Below are positions 37,127 through 45,782 of a DNA stretch of 64,000 bases, piece after piece. The stretch's first letter is position 1, and every line of letters starts with the position of its first letter. This stretch comes from Nocardia abscessus NBRC 100374 (GTDB lineage: Bacteria; Actinomycetota; Actinomycetes; Mycobacteriales; Mycobacteriaceae). The DNA is taken from contig NZ_BAFP01000001.1 of assembly GCF_000308455.1 (NCBI RefSeq), positions 62,001-126,000 of the forward strand. Direction: 5' to 3'. The translations under genes and the position numbers were made by a program. The notes under the pieces were generated by a model. It had not been told where the DNA came from and did not search any database. It was given only the letters and a program-made list of their open reading frames with translations.

Positions 37127-38829
37127 TAGGCGCTCGATTGCCCGCGGGCGTGTTCGACGACCATTCGGTGCAGCACTTTCGCCGGCCCGCACGCGGCATC
37201 ACCACGCAGCTCGACCTCGGTGAACGCCTCCACCACCGCCGCAACGGGATCGAAACCGCCGCCGGAGAAGCAAGCGCGGATCAGCTGGGCGCGCCACTCC
37301 CGGTAACCGCGAACAACCCCCGCCAGCGTGTCGCCGCGATCCCACGGCCCGCTGACGCGCCGGTACTCCATGATCAACGACCGGTGCGCCGACTGCCGGA
37401 CGTGAGGACCGGCCCCCGCTTCGAGAATCCGGCCGAGGTCGCGCACGACGGTCGAATACATCGGTCGCTCGTCGGACCCGGCTACACGCTCGCCCGAGCG
37501 GAGTGCGGCATCGACTTTTTCGGCCAGCAGCACACGATTCGCCGCTGTCACCCGGTCGAGCAGAATCCATCCGCCGACGACCGGGTCTTCCCCCTCGTCG
37601 ATTGTGCGCTCCCACACCACACGGGACACGGCGCCGTCCGGAAGATCGGTGATCTCGATCCCGGCCGGCCGCACGAACGGGTACTTGCCCCGGATGTGGT
37701 CGACGGCTGCCGCGATCTCGTCGACCGTGTGTTTCGCCACGCCGGAATTGCCGAATCCGACGACCCGGAGGTTATGGCGCGCGGCAAGCGCTTCCGCGGC
37801 GGCCACGGCATCCGGGTCGGTTCGCACGCGGGAGCGCTTCGGTTCCGCCGGTACCGGCTTCGGCTTGCGCTGTTTGGTGTCCTTGCCGGGTTCGGCCGGT
37901 CTCGCCGCGCCGGGGTCGGGACCCTTGCGACGCGGTGGATAGACCTGACCCGGCCCGGAGCTTCCGGGTGCGCTCCGCGACCAGGGCGTACCAGGGGCGT
38001 TGCGTAGCCAAGGTGATTGGGCAGGTGGCCTCGACAGTCGGTTTTCCGGGGGTCGTCGCTCGGCCGCCGGATCGGGTGCGCCGGCTTTGGGGGTTGCCGC
38101 GGCCGGGGGTGGGTTGGTTGCGGGAGGTGTGGCAGCAGAAGGTGTGGCAGCGGCGGGCGACGACGGCTTTTGCCCGGTCGGCGCGGCGTTTCGCGAGTTC
38201 GGCGCCGGGCGGTCCGGTACCGAAGGCGTCGGGGTGGCGCCGGGAGACGCCTGCTGGTCGGGCAGGTAGGGACTGTTGTTCGGGCCGTAGTCGCCGGGGT
38301 ACGGCTGAGCGGGCGCGACCGGGTTGCCGCCCGGCTGGTAACCGGGCTGCTCCGATGGCCGTGCGGCATCGGGGTCGGGCGTCTGGTCGGGGGCGGTGGC
38401 GCGGGGAGCGGAATTCGGATCGGCGACGTCCGGCGCGGAGGAGGGTCGCAACGGTTCCGGGCTCTGCCATCGCGGTTGATCGTAGGGAGGGCCGACGACA
38501 GGGTTGTAGCCGAATGGATCCTGATTGCGGAGCTGGGAGCCGATGTTCTGATCCTGGTCCTGCAGAGCGTCGCCGGCGGCGGCGACGCTGCTGCTCATTC
38601 CGCGCAGATTGTGGACCAGGTTCTCGAATCCGGTGATTCCCTTCTCGGCCGCGGGCTCGTAACTGTCGCCGAAGACCCGGCCCGGTTCGTCGTCGCCCCA
38701 GCACTGGCCCTCGGTGGCGAGTCGGTCCTTCAGGCGCGCCAGTTCCTGCTGTGCCGCGTCGGCGATTGCGGCGAGTTCCGGGGTCAGCGCTCGCAGCAGG
38801 TCCGTATCCACCCGCAACGATTGAGCCAT
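37126..38829 (-). CDS. WXG100-type secreted protein with Pro-rich linker and degenerate zincin-like C-terminal domain
   Basis: The protein has 567 aa. Residues 1-100 are two helices around a WG turn (ATEGQCWGDDEPGRVFG, Trp44), as in ESX substrates. Residues about 105-330 are Pro-rich. The C-terminal domain (about 335-560) contains STVVRDLGRILEAG and, further on, DPVAAVVEAFTEVELRGDAA. In related secreted proteins I know, the first segment is an HExxH zincin site; here residues 463-467 are RDLGR, so zinc catalysis should be lost. The start ATG 38829 has only a weak AAGGG upstream. The stop overlaps the GTG of the giant gene (TAGTG), so the two are made together and may be exported as partners. 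Confidence 0.75.
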   Translation of the reverse strand: MAQSLRVDTDLLRALTPELAAIADAAQQELARLKDRLATEGQCWGDDEPGRVFGDSYEPAAEKGITGFENLVHNLRGMSSSVAAAGDALQDQDQNIGSQLRNQDPFGYNPVVGPPYDQPRWQSPEPLRPSSAPDVADPNSAPRATAPDQTPDPDAARPSEQPGYQPGGNPVAPAQPYPGDYGPNNSPYLPDQQASPGATPTPSVPDRPAPNSRNAAPTGQKPSSPAAATPSAATPPATNPPPAAATPKAGAPDPAAERRPPENRLSRPPAQSPWLRNAPGTPWSRSAPGSSGPGQVYPPRRKGPDPGAARPAEPGKDTKQRKPKPVPAEPKRSRVRTDPDAVAAAEALAARHNLRVVGFGNSGVAKHTVDEIAAAVDHIRGKYPFVRPAGIEITDLPDGAVSRVVWERTIDEGEDPVVGGWILLDRVTAANRVLLAEKVDAALRSGERVAGSDERPMYSTVVRDLGRILEAGAGPHVRQSAHRSLIMEYRRVSGPWDRGDTLAGVVRGYREWRAQLIRACFSGGGFDPVAAVVEAFTEVELRGDAACGPAKVLHRMVVEHARGQSSA

Positions 38830-38860
38830 ACCGCGGCAAACCCTTCACCCTGCGTCAACG

Positions 38861-38922
38861 ACACCGAGAGAAGACATTGTCCTATCTGACGGTCCCGATA
38901 GGGCGGTAGGTCTTCTCGGTGT
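38861..38922. terminator. Nested inverted repeat between the ABM-like gene and the WXG gene
   Basis: Outer arms 38861-38875 (ACACCGAGAGAAGAC) and 38910-38922 pair with a 2-nt bulge. Inner arms 38881-38886 (CCTATC) and 38897-38902 pair inside them. The element lies in the 146-bp gap downstream of the ABM-like gene and upstream of the WXG start. It could be a terminator or a 5' leader structure of the toxin transcript. Confidence 0.5.
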
Positions 38923-38975
38923 TGGGAAGGATCGAGGGTGGGCTCGGTTCGATGCGAAATGTGCGGCGAAGCCGG

Positions 38976-39584
38976 TTACCTCTGTGGCGACGTCAACGTC
39001 GGCTTGTGCAGGTCGAAGTAGGCGACCTCGGCCATGAGTTCGTTCTCCTCCTCGAACAGCGACCGCAGATCGTCCGGGATCTCCATCTTCTCGTGTTCGC
39101 GTGCTTCGGCTTCGGAGGTGAAGTACACGGTCTCGACGAATCCGTCGTCGCCGTAGGTCCCCAGCGTGCCGCCGAGGATCTCCGGGCGAACCTCGTGCAA
39201 GCGATCGCTCGCCTGGGTCAGGATCTCGCGCATCCGGCCCGCGTTACGCGTGTGGCCTGCCATGACCTGCACGAATCCGGCGCGGTCCGAGCCGCCACCC
39301 ATCCACTGTGTGACATCGGCGCAGTCCATGAACGTGACCGGCCCGTCGAAGCACTTCTCGGTCTCTTCCCACCAGGCGCGCTGCTCCGGGCGCTCGCTGT
39401 TGCGGCGAGCGTCCTGCTCGGATTCGAATCGGGCGAGCGCGAGGAAGGTCCCGTCGTCGCACAGCCCGCTCGTCGTGCCGAGATAGCCGACGGCTCCCGG
39501 TTGCAGTTGCTCGTTCCACCGATCCATGCACTGACGCAGTCGGGCCGGGTCGGCGGCCTTGCCTTGAATGACTTGGATGAACAT
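38976..39584 (-). CDS. Tandem ABM-like (dimeric alpha/beta barrel) protein
   Basis: The product has 202 aa, starting at ATG 39584 with an AGGAGG Shine-Dalgarno. It has no signal peptide. It consists of two similar halves: residues 1-95 begin MFIQVIQGKAADPARLRQCM and residues about 102-195 begin GFVQVMAGHTRNAGRMREIL. Each has the antibiotic-biosynthesis-monooxygenase-like ferredoxin fold pattern, with ALARFESEQDARR and TVYFTSEAEAREH. The internal duplication lets one chain mimic the usual dimer. No catalytic role can be assigned, and such proteins range from haem-degrading or quinone enzymes to stress proteins. Confidence 0.75.
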   Translation of the reverse strand: MFIQVIQGKAADPARLRQCMDRWNEQLQPGAVGYLGTTSGLCDDGTFLALARFESEQDARRNSERPEQRAWWEETEKCFDGPVTFMDCADVTQWMGGGSDRAGFVQVMAGHTRNAGRMREILTQASDRLHEVRPEILGGTLGTYGDDGFVETVYFTSEAEAREHEKMEIPDDLRSLFEEENELMAEVAYFDLHKPTLTSPQR

Positions 39585-39783
39585 CGGTTCCTCCTGAGGC
39601 GGAGTGATCACTCCGCGGTGCCGCCGGGCCGTCACATCGTGGTCCACCGCGGGTGTGACACCGTACGGCCCGCGATCGCGGCCGGCGCACAGTCAATCGT
39701 TCGCCGCTGCGTTGCCGCACGCAAGTGCCCGGCAACGGCCGGAGTCGTCGGCGAACCGATCGGTCGACGGCGTTCCGGTCGGC

Positions 39784-40116
39784 TCAGGCGGCCGGGAGCG
39801 GCGTGTGCGCGTAACAGGCGCCCTCGTTGTCGCGCTCCGCGATGCGGACGTACAGCCGGATGAGCGCATCGCGCAGGGAGATGCCCAGCTCCGCGGCGCG
39901 GATGCCAGCCAGTTCGCGTGCGAGGTCGCTGGTGAGGGTGCCGGGATCGCTGAGCATTTCGTCGAGCACCATCCCGCTCACGGCCTGCTCGCGGGTGAGG
40001 GTGACGGTGGGCAGCCAGCTGAGCTCCCAGGCCGCGCCGGTGGAAAAGGGAAGCAGCCGAGCGCTTTCCGGGGTGATGTCGCTGGTAATGATCGAATGGG
40101 TGATGTCGAGTGCCAT
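39784..40116 (-). CDS. Hypothetical protein, 110 aa
   Basis: This is a small soluble-looking protein starting MALDITHSIITSDITPESAR, with an Ala/Leu-rich helical second half (ELAGIRAAELGISLRDALIR). I do not recognise a family. The ATG at 40116 has a weak GAGAGCGGA upstream. Codon use is like that of the neighbouring genes and the frame is clean, which supports coding. A gap of about 200 bp separates it from the ABM-like gene on the same strand. Confidence 0.55.
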   Translation of the reverse strand: MALDITHSIITSDITPESARLLPFSTGAAWELSWLPTVTLTREQAVSGMVLDEMLSDPGTLTSDLARELAGIRAAELGISLRDALIRLYVRIAERDNEGACYAHTPLPAA

Positions 40117-40781
40117 GATCCGCTCTCATTCACTCTGTTTCGGGATGACGCGGACCCACCGTCGGCCGGTGTGCGGTGACCGTGCTCGGTCACGGCCCGA
40201 ACGCGGTGGATTCGTCCGTGCCTGAATTGCTGGGTGCCCGAATGCTTCGGGAGATCGGCGCGAGTGGTGTCGGTGGGATGGTCACACCCGGCCACAGGCG
40301 ATGCCTGCGCGGCCCGGCCCGCGCCATGGTGAGGTATCCGTATCCGGCACCTCCCTAGAGTTATCGGGCCACCCGAGGCCGGCGGGGCGGAAAACCTCTG
40401 CGCCGACGTCGAATTGCGATGGCTTCGAGAACCAGGCTAGGTACGGCCACCTCATGCTGTCAACGAAGCTTTAACGCTTTGTGATGATATTAAATAAGCT
40501 TTTAGGCTCTGATATGGCCTTATGGCTCAGTGCTTGTCGCGTTTCTGCGCACTTATCAGTTTTCGGGGGTGAGAAGAGCTTGCGGAGCGCGCTTCTGAGC
40601 CTATGTGGCAGCGCTTGCCTCCCGCGGCTGGGGGAGGCCGCTCGCGCGGCCGGATCTCGCGTTGACAACGAAATTCGGCGAACGCGATTCGTCAGCCGCC
40701 ACTTGACACTTGATGATTAGAATGTCGCATCGTGACACTTCGTGAGCATGCGTATGCAAGGTGCAGGATGGGAGACACGGC
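40117..40781. promoter_or_regulatory. Intergenic region with an AT-rich patch upstream of the XRE operon
   Basis: This 665-bp stretch holds no gene that I can support. At about 40460-40570 the sequence turns strikingly AT-rich for this genome (TTAACGCTTTGTGATGATAT and nearby), with two AAGCTT sites. Nearer the XRE start are TTGACA-like hexamers (within 40660-40710) and a -10-like TAGAAT at 40718-40723. The repeated GTGACACTT/TTGACACTT words just upstream of the start could be regulator half-sites. Promoters for the divergent genes probably lie here. Confidence 0.45.
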
Positions 40782-41831
40782 ATGGCTGACTCGGGCTCGC
40801 ACGAGCAGGTCGGCAACCTGGTTCGCAGGCTACGCCTAGAACGCGGCTACACCCAGGCGGCGCTCGCCACCAGAGCCGGCTGCTCCCGCAGTCTCATCCA
40901 GCAGATCGAGAACGGCAGCCGCATACCGCCGCTGGCGCTGCGGGAACGACTGAGCCTGGCCCTGGGTGCGGAACTGCCGACCGACGGCAGCGCCGATCCC
41001 GCCACCGATCCGGCCGGCAGCGCCTACTACGACCTGCGAATGCGATTCAACGTCCTGCTGGGCAAGGACCCCGAATCGGTCGCGCGCGCACTGGGTATCG
41101 CGCAGAGCCTGATCGACGCCTCCGGCGCGCGAGCGGAGATCGAGCCGCTGCGCCTGATCGCGGATCGGCAGTTGGAGCGGGCCGAGGAGATCCTCGCGCA
41201 GATTCCGTCGCGCAGCGCCACGGTATGGGAATGGAACACCGTCACCGACTGGCTGACGATCCTGGAGCAGGCCGCCGCGTCGGTGCGCGCGATCCACACC
41301 GCGGATCTGGGCACGATCGGCGGTGACGTGGGCGACGACTATCACGCGGCGATCCTGCGCCTCGCCGACAACTCCCATCCGCCGAAGATCGATGTGCGGC
41401 GCATGTATGTGCTGGACGACATCTCGGATGTCTGGCCCTATGACGACAAACTCTGGAAACAGGCCCGCTCGGGCGTGGAGAGCGTGCTGGTCAAGCGCGA
41501 GTACGCGCGCAACGCGCAGAGCATGCTCGTGGTCGACGACCGCTACGTCGCGGTGGGCGAGTACGACTACTCGCGCCAGGCCAGGGTCGCGACGCGCTTC
41601 TCGGTGCTGAAGCACGACGTCGCGTTCGCGGTCCGGCGGTTCGAGAAACTCTACGACCTCAGGCGCGCGGGGACGGCCATCGTGGTCGACCAGATCGTCG
41701 CGCAACCGCCGTTGGCGGAGTTCGAACGACTCACCGAAGGCAACTGCCGCAGCCTGTTCCGCGCCGCACTGCAGGAGCGGTGGAACGCCATGTCCGCACC
41801 AGGGGACTCTTCAGAAGGCGAGGTGCCGTGA
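40782..41831 (+). CDS. XRE-family transcriptional regulator leading a biosynthetic-looking operon
   Basis: The protein has 349 aa from ATG 40782, with GGAGA seven bases upstream; the GTG at 40761 would only add seven residues. An N-terminal Cro/C1-type helix-turn-helix lies at about residues 10-65 (LVRRLRLERGYTQAALATRA, then SRSLIQQIENGSRIPP). A C-terminal region of about 250 residues resembles the phospholipase-D-fold-like sensor part of some actinobacterial XRE proteins, with the late motif SMLVVDDRYVAVGEYDYS, but I cannot name it firmly. The stop overlaps the next start as GTGA. It probably controls the three enzymes behind it. Confidence 0.8.
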   Translation: MADSGSHEQVGNLVRRLRLERGYTQAALATRAGCSRSLIQQIENGSRIPPLALRERLSLALGAELPTDGSADPATDPAGSAYYDLRMRFNVLLGKDPESVARALGIAQSLIDASGARAEIEPLRLIADRQLERAEEILAQIPSRSATVWEWNTVTDWLTILEQAAASVRAIHTADLGTIGGDVGDDYHAAILRLADNSHPPKIDVRRMYVLDDISDVWPYDDKLWKQARSGVESVLVKREYARNAQSMLVVDDRYVAVGEYDYSRQARVATRFSVLKHDVAFAVRRFEKLYDLRRAGTAIVVDQIVAQPPLAEFERLTEGNCRSLFRAALQERWNAMSAPGDSSEGEVP

Positions 41832-43267
41832 CTCAGAGCCAGGTGCTCACCGATCCCCTCGCCGACCTGGCGACGCTGACCAAACGCTCGGAGGCCAGGA
41901 AAAGGGAAGTGCGCGGGCGCCTTTCCCGGGACGCCTGGTTCGCGGGGACCGGCGGCCGCCGCTACACGGGTGTCATCGACGCCTACCACGGCGAAACCGG
42001 CCGGGCGCCGGACGCGCACGCCGTCGCGGCGCTGGACCGTGCGTGGCGGGAGAGCCTGCACATCGCGCCCTCCGCCGAATATCTCGACGGCCGGCTGTAC
42101 GACAAGCGACAGCCGCTGATCCTGCGCGAGCTGGCGGCCCGCAGGCTTTTCCAGCGCCTGTCGCATCCGGTGGAAGGGGTGCCCGGGGTCCGGGTGCGCG
42201 CGGAGGAGGTGATCGTCTGCCCGTATTCCAGCACCATGCTGCTCGAGGAAGCCGTCGCCACCCTGGCCAGGCCCGGCGGGGTCATCGTGTGCCCGGAGGG
42301 GTTCTACAAGAGCTCCAGCATCCATGTGGAGAAGTTCGGCTTGCGGATCGTGTCGTGCCCGGTGGCTCCGGACGACGCCTTCAAGATCGACCCGGCCCGC
42401 TTGGCCCGCTGCCTTGATGAGCTGCGTGCGACGGGCGAACTGTGCGGCGTACTGCTCACGCTGCCGGGCAACCCGGTGGTCGCCGGCTACACCGCTGCCG
42501 AGCTGGCGCAGATCGGGCGGGTTCTGCTCGACTGCGGCGTGCCCGTCATCTGCGATATGGCCTTCGACCGGCTGGTGGCCTCGCACATCCCGATCGCCGC
42601 GCTGCACGTGGAAACCGAGCAGGGCATCCGGCGGCTGTACGACGTGGTACTGACGCTGACCGGAAACTCGAAAGGCTACAACGCCTTCGGTCCCTGCAAG
42701 ATGGGCGCGGCGTGCACAGGGGACAGTGCGTGGCTGGAGCGGATCCGGGAACGGCTCACCATCTCGTTCCAGCGCGAGACCACCCACCTGGCGCGCGCGA
42801 TCCTGGAGCACACACCCGAAGACTATTTCGACCGCAACCACACGCTGATGCGCGCGCAGATCGATCGGGCCTGCGGCCATATCGCCGCGATCAACGCCCG
42901 GCTCGGGGCCGATGTGCTGCGACCGCTGGGCAGTCCGGAAGGGATGTTCGTCTCGGTCGTGTTCGATCGCGCGCTCCTCGACCAGGCGGGCGTGCACACC
43001 AGCGCGCAGGTGGAGGACATGGTGCTCGCCGTGGCAGGCGTCGACAGCGTCGCGCTGGACCGGACCGGCTCGCTGCGTCCCGGCATCCGGCTGAACATCC
43101 TGGCCCCGCGCAAAGCGCCGCGACACGAATCGCCCGCTCTGATCGAGGAACTGTTCGACCGGCTGGAGCAATTGATCCGCGACATCGCAGACGGACTCAC
43201 CTATCGCGATGCGCTCGCCACTCGGGGCCTGACCGCCCTGGCCACCGATCCCCGGGCCGCGCCGTGA
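41828..43267 (+). CDS. PLP-dependent class I/II aminotransferase-like enzyme
   Basis: The protein has 479 aa from GTG 41828, overlapping the regulator stop as GTGA with GGCGAGG upstream. It shows the fold type I aminotransferase pattern: TLPGNPVVAGYTAAEL near residues 212-230, VICDMAFDRL with the cofactor-binding Asp, and Lys282 in LTGNSKGYNAFGPCKMG as the Schiff-base Lys. The usual C-terminal Arg region is present as GSLRPGIRLNILAP. The roughly 100-residue N-terminal extension before the core is longer than usual. In this operon it probably transaminates, or performs another PLP reaction on, an amino or keto acid that the PNT-like and SDR enzymes also handle. Confidence 0.85.
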   Translation: MTQSQVLTDPLADLATLTKRSEARKREVRGRLSRDAWFAGTGGRRYTGVIDAYHGETGRAPDAHAVAALDRAWRESLHIAPSAEYLDGRLYDKRQPLILRELAARRLFQRLSHPVEGVPGVRVRAEEVIVCPYSSTMLLEEAVATLARPGGVIVCPEGFYKSSSIHVEKFGLRIVSCPVAPDDAFKIDPARLARCLDELRATGELCGVLLTLPGNPVVAGYTAAELAQIGRVLLDCGVPVICDMAFDRLVASHIPIAALHVETEQGIRRLYDVVLTLTGNSKGYNAFGPCKMGAACTGDSAWLERIRERLTISFQRETTHLARAILEHTPEDYFDRNHTLMRAQIDRACGHIAAINARLGADVLRPLGSPEGMFVSVVFDRALLDQAGVHTSAQVEDMVLAVAGVDSVALDRTGSLRPGIRLNILAPRKAPRHESPALIEELFDRLEQLIRDIADGLTYRDALATRGLTALATDPRAAP

Positions 43268-44259
43268 TCGTCGGGGTGCTGCGCGAGACGGCTCCGCGGG
43301 AGGCCCGTGTGGCGCTCACGCCCGAGGGAGTGCGCACGCTTTCGACGGCTGGCCTGCAGGTTGTCGTGGAGGAAGGCGCGGGGCAGGGCGCGGGTTTCGC
43401 CGACGCGGCCTACCGCGCGTCGGGGGCGGTCGTTGTCGCGGATCGCGCGACGGTCTTCGAGCGGGCGGGCATCGTGGTCTGGGTGAAACCGCCTGCGTTC
43501 GCATTGGATTCGATGCCGCTGCGCGCGGGGACCACGCTGGTCGGTTTCCAGGATCCGCACTATCGCCGCGACGAGATCGACCGGTTGCGCGGCCGCGGCA
43601 TCGAGTCGGTCGCCTTCGACTGGGTGCCGCGCGAGGCCGCGACCACCGAGTTCGATGCGCTGTCCACGATGAGCCGGATCGCGGGCGCGGTGGGCTACGC
43701 CGAAGGCAGGCGACTGCTGGCCGCGCCGCGGCTCACGCGCCCGGTGCGTGCTCTCGTGCTGGGGTGCGGGGTGGCCGGGCTCGCCGCGATCGCGGCCGCG
43801 CGCACGTTCGACGACGAGAAGCCGACGGCGGTCGGTAATCGCCTCGCGCAGCGGGACGCCGCTTTCGAGGCGGGGGCAGGGCAGTTCGTTCCGAACCAGG
43901 ACGACAACGCGGCGCTGCTGGAATCGCTCGCCACGACGCGACCCGATCTCGTCGTCTGCACCGCCGTGCACCGCGGATCCCGGGCGCCGCGCCTGCTCGA
44001 ACAGGAGGCGTTGGACCTGCTCGGGCCGGGGACCGTCGTCGTGGATCTCGTAGCGAAGGCGGGCGGCAATTGTGTCGCCACCGTTGCCGACAAGACCGTG
44101 ACCCTGCCCAACGGTGTGGTGGTCACGCATCGCTCCAACTACCCGGCCGGCCGTCCCGCGGCGGCCAGTCACGCGTACGGCGCGGCGACGGCCGCCATGG
44201 TGCTGCGAATCGCGGGCAGCGACCGAAGTGCCTTGACGCTCGACGAGAACGTGTTCTAA
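43264..44259 (+). CDS. Alanine dehydrogenase / PntA-like NAD(P)-binding protein
   Basis: The protein has 331 aa from GTG 43264, overlapping the previous stop as GTGA. The N-terminal AlaDh_PNT domain starts VIVGVLRETAPREARVALTP. The Rossmann motif VLGCGVAGLAAIAAA (Gly167, Gly169, Gly172) opens the second domain. It lacks the membrane segments of a complete transhydrogenase alpha subunit, and no PntB partner is nearby. It is therefore more likely a soluble dehydrogenase of the alanine-dehydrogenase/saccharopine type or a divergent paralogue adapted to this pathway. Translational coupling ties it to the aminotransferase. Confidence 0.8.
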   Translation: MIVGVLRETAPREARVALTPEGVRTLSTAGLQVVVEEGAGQGAGFADAAYRASGAVVVADRATVFERAGIVVWVKPPAFALDSMPLRAGTTLVGFQDPHYRRDEIDRLRGRGIESVAFDWVPREAATTEFDALSTMSRIAGAVGYAEGRRLLAAPRLTRPVRALVLGCGVAGLAAIAAARTFDDEKPTAVGNRLAQRDAAFEAGAGQFVPNQDDNAALLESLATTRPDLVVCTAVHRGSRAPRLLEQEALDLLGPGTVVVDLVAKAGGNCVATVADKTVTLPNGVVVTHRSNYPAGRPAAASHAYGAATAAMVLRIAGSDRSALTLDENVF

Positions 44260-44267
44260 TTTTTGGC

Positions 44268-45035
44268 ATGCGCAGATTTGACGGACGCCGCGTGCTGGTG
44301 ACGGGAGCCGGCTCCGGCATCGGGCAGGGCATCGCCTTGCGGTTGCTGGACGAAGGGGCGCAGCTGGTCGCCGCCGATATCGACGCGGCGGGCTTGGCGA
44401 CCACCGCGGGAAAGGCTGGTGACGGCGCCGAACGCCTGCGAACCGTCGAAGTCGACACGGCCGATCCGGCGTCCGTGCGCACGGCGACCGGACAGGCGCT
44501 GGAGTTCCTCGACGGGCTGGATGTGCTGGTCAACGCCGCGGGCATCCTGCGGCCGGCGCGCACCCACGAGATGCCGCTCGAAGTCTGGGACCAGGTGATC
44601 CGGGTGAATCTCACCGGTACCTTCCTGATGACCCAGGCCGCGCTGCCCGCTCTGCTGGACACCGGACGCGGCGTGGTGGTCAACATCTCCTCGACGGCGG
44701 CCTTCAGCGCGGCGCCCTACCTCGCCTCCTACGCCGCGTCCAAGGGCGGCGTCAACGCCTTCACCCACGCCATCGCCCTGGAGTACGCCAAGCAGGGATT
44801 GCGCGCGGTGAACATCGTTCCGGCGGGCATCACCAGCGGTATCACGACGAAGTCCATCCTGGATCAGCCCGAGGGGTTCGATCCGCAGCTGTTCTCCCGG
44901 ATGACCGGATGGCTCAATGGTGGCGCGCTGGGCAGTCCGGAGGACATCGCCGGAGTGGTCGCCATGGTCGCCTCCGACGACGGGCGGTACATGACCGGCA
45001 CCGAGATCCGGGTGGACGGCGGCGCGCTGATGTAG
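44268..45035 (+). CDS. Short-chain dehydrogenase/reductase (SDR)
   Basis: The protein has 255 aa from ATG 44268, eight bases after the PNT-like gene. It is a classical SDR: the nucleotide-binding VLVTGAGSGIGQG is near residue 10, the acidic AADID is at the end of the second strand (pointing to NAD(H)), and NAAG is present. The catalytic Ser lies in VNISSTAAF, with Tyr155 and Lys159 in YAASK. It closes the four-gene operon. Its stop abuts, tail to tail, the stop of the methyltransferase on the other strand with no gap. Confidence 0.92.
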   Translation: MRRFDGRRVLVTGAGSGIGQGIALRLLDEGAQLVAADIDAAGLATTAGKAGDGAERLRTVEVDTADPASVRTATGQALEFLDGLDVLVNAAGILRPARTHEMPLEVWDQVIRVNLTGTFLMTQAALPALLDTGRGVVVNISSTAAFSAAPYLASYAASKGGVNAFTHAIALEYAKQGLRAVNIVPAGITSGITTKSILDQPEGFDPQLFSRMTGWLNGGALGSPEDIAGVVAMVASDDGRYMTGTEIRVDGGALM

Positions 45036-45683
45036 TCAGCGGCGGGTCGCGACCAGCAGGTGATGCGGGATCGGCTTGTTCGCCAGCGGCCGGTGCTCGA
45101 CATCGCAGCCCGCCTGTTCCAGCGCCGCGATCACTTCCGGCACCGGACGCAGTGTGAAGCCGTAGGACGTGAACGGCAGTTTCGCCATCGCGTCCGGATC
45201 GCCGATGCCGATCACCAACCGGCCGCCCGGCCGGACCACCCGGGACAGCTCGGCGCAGGCCGCGGCCAGATCCGGCACGAAGTAGACGGTGTTCACCGTG
45301 ATCGCGGCGTCGAGGCTGTCGTCCGCCAGCGGCAGCGCGGTGAGCGAACCCTCGGCCAGGCGCAGGCGACCGGAGTCGAGGTCGCTCGCATGGCCCGAGC
45401 GTGCCCGGGCCAGCATGTCGGCCGAGATCTCCACACCGTGCACCACGCCGTCCGCGCCGACCCGATCGAGCAGCAGGGAAAGCCCTGCGCCGCCGCCGAA
45501 TCCGACGTCGGCGGCGGTGGCGCCCGGTGCGACGCCCGTGGCCTCGACCGCCCCGGCGATGGCGACCTTGTTGCCGCGATTGAGCAGGAAGGCGACACCT
45601 TTGCCGAGCACGCCGTGCGGATTGCCGAGCTGACCGGCGAGGGTGGACAGCAGGCGGGCGCGAACGGAGTTCATGGTCGTCAT
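45036..45683 (-). CDS. SAM-dependent class I methyltransferase
   Basis: The protein has 215 aa from ATG 45683 (MTTMNSVRARLL); ATG 45674 is an alternative start three codons in. The open frame continues far upstream, but that part is antisense to the exported protein and is not coding. Motif I is TAADVGFGGGAGLSLLL, followed by VHGVEISADMLARA, the DSLDAAITVNTVYFVPD strand and LSRVVRPGGRLVIG. It resembles UbiE/MenG-like or small-molecule methyltransferases. The substrate is unknown. Confidence 0.88.
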   Translation of the reverse strand: MTTMNSVRARLLSTLAGQLGNPHGVLGKGVAFLLNRGNKVAIAGAVEATGVAPGATAADVGFGGGAGLSLLLDRVGADGVVHGVEISADMLARARSGHASDLDSGRLRLAEGSLTALPLADDSLDAAITVNTVYFVPDLAAACAELSRVVRPGGRLVIGIGDPDAMAKLPFTSYGFTLRPVPEVIAALEQAGCDVEHRPLANKPIPHHLLVATRR

Positions 45684-45782
45684 CGTATCGGCCCTGCCGT
45701 ACCGGCCGCCGCGGCAAATGTCCGAATACTGTTCCCCTGGTATCCGTTCGGATACCGCGTTGCCCAGCGAAGGACGACCGCT

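Noticed and set aside
40471..40668. A 65-residue minus-strand frame in the AT-rich intergenic patch
   Set aside because: It has no ribosome site or family resemblance, and its composition is mixed between AT-rich and GC-rich sequence.
4376..40780. An integrase-driven genomic island bounded by tRNA att sites
   Set aside because: I found no integrase gene and did not see a repeat of the tRNA 3' end at the other side, so only the position next to a tRNA supports it.
42442..44259. A 605-residue frame running into the PNT-like gene
   Set aside because: The first part is an out-of-frame reading of the aminotransferase; the real start is the GTG at 43264.
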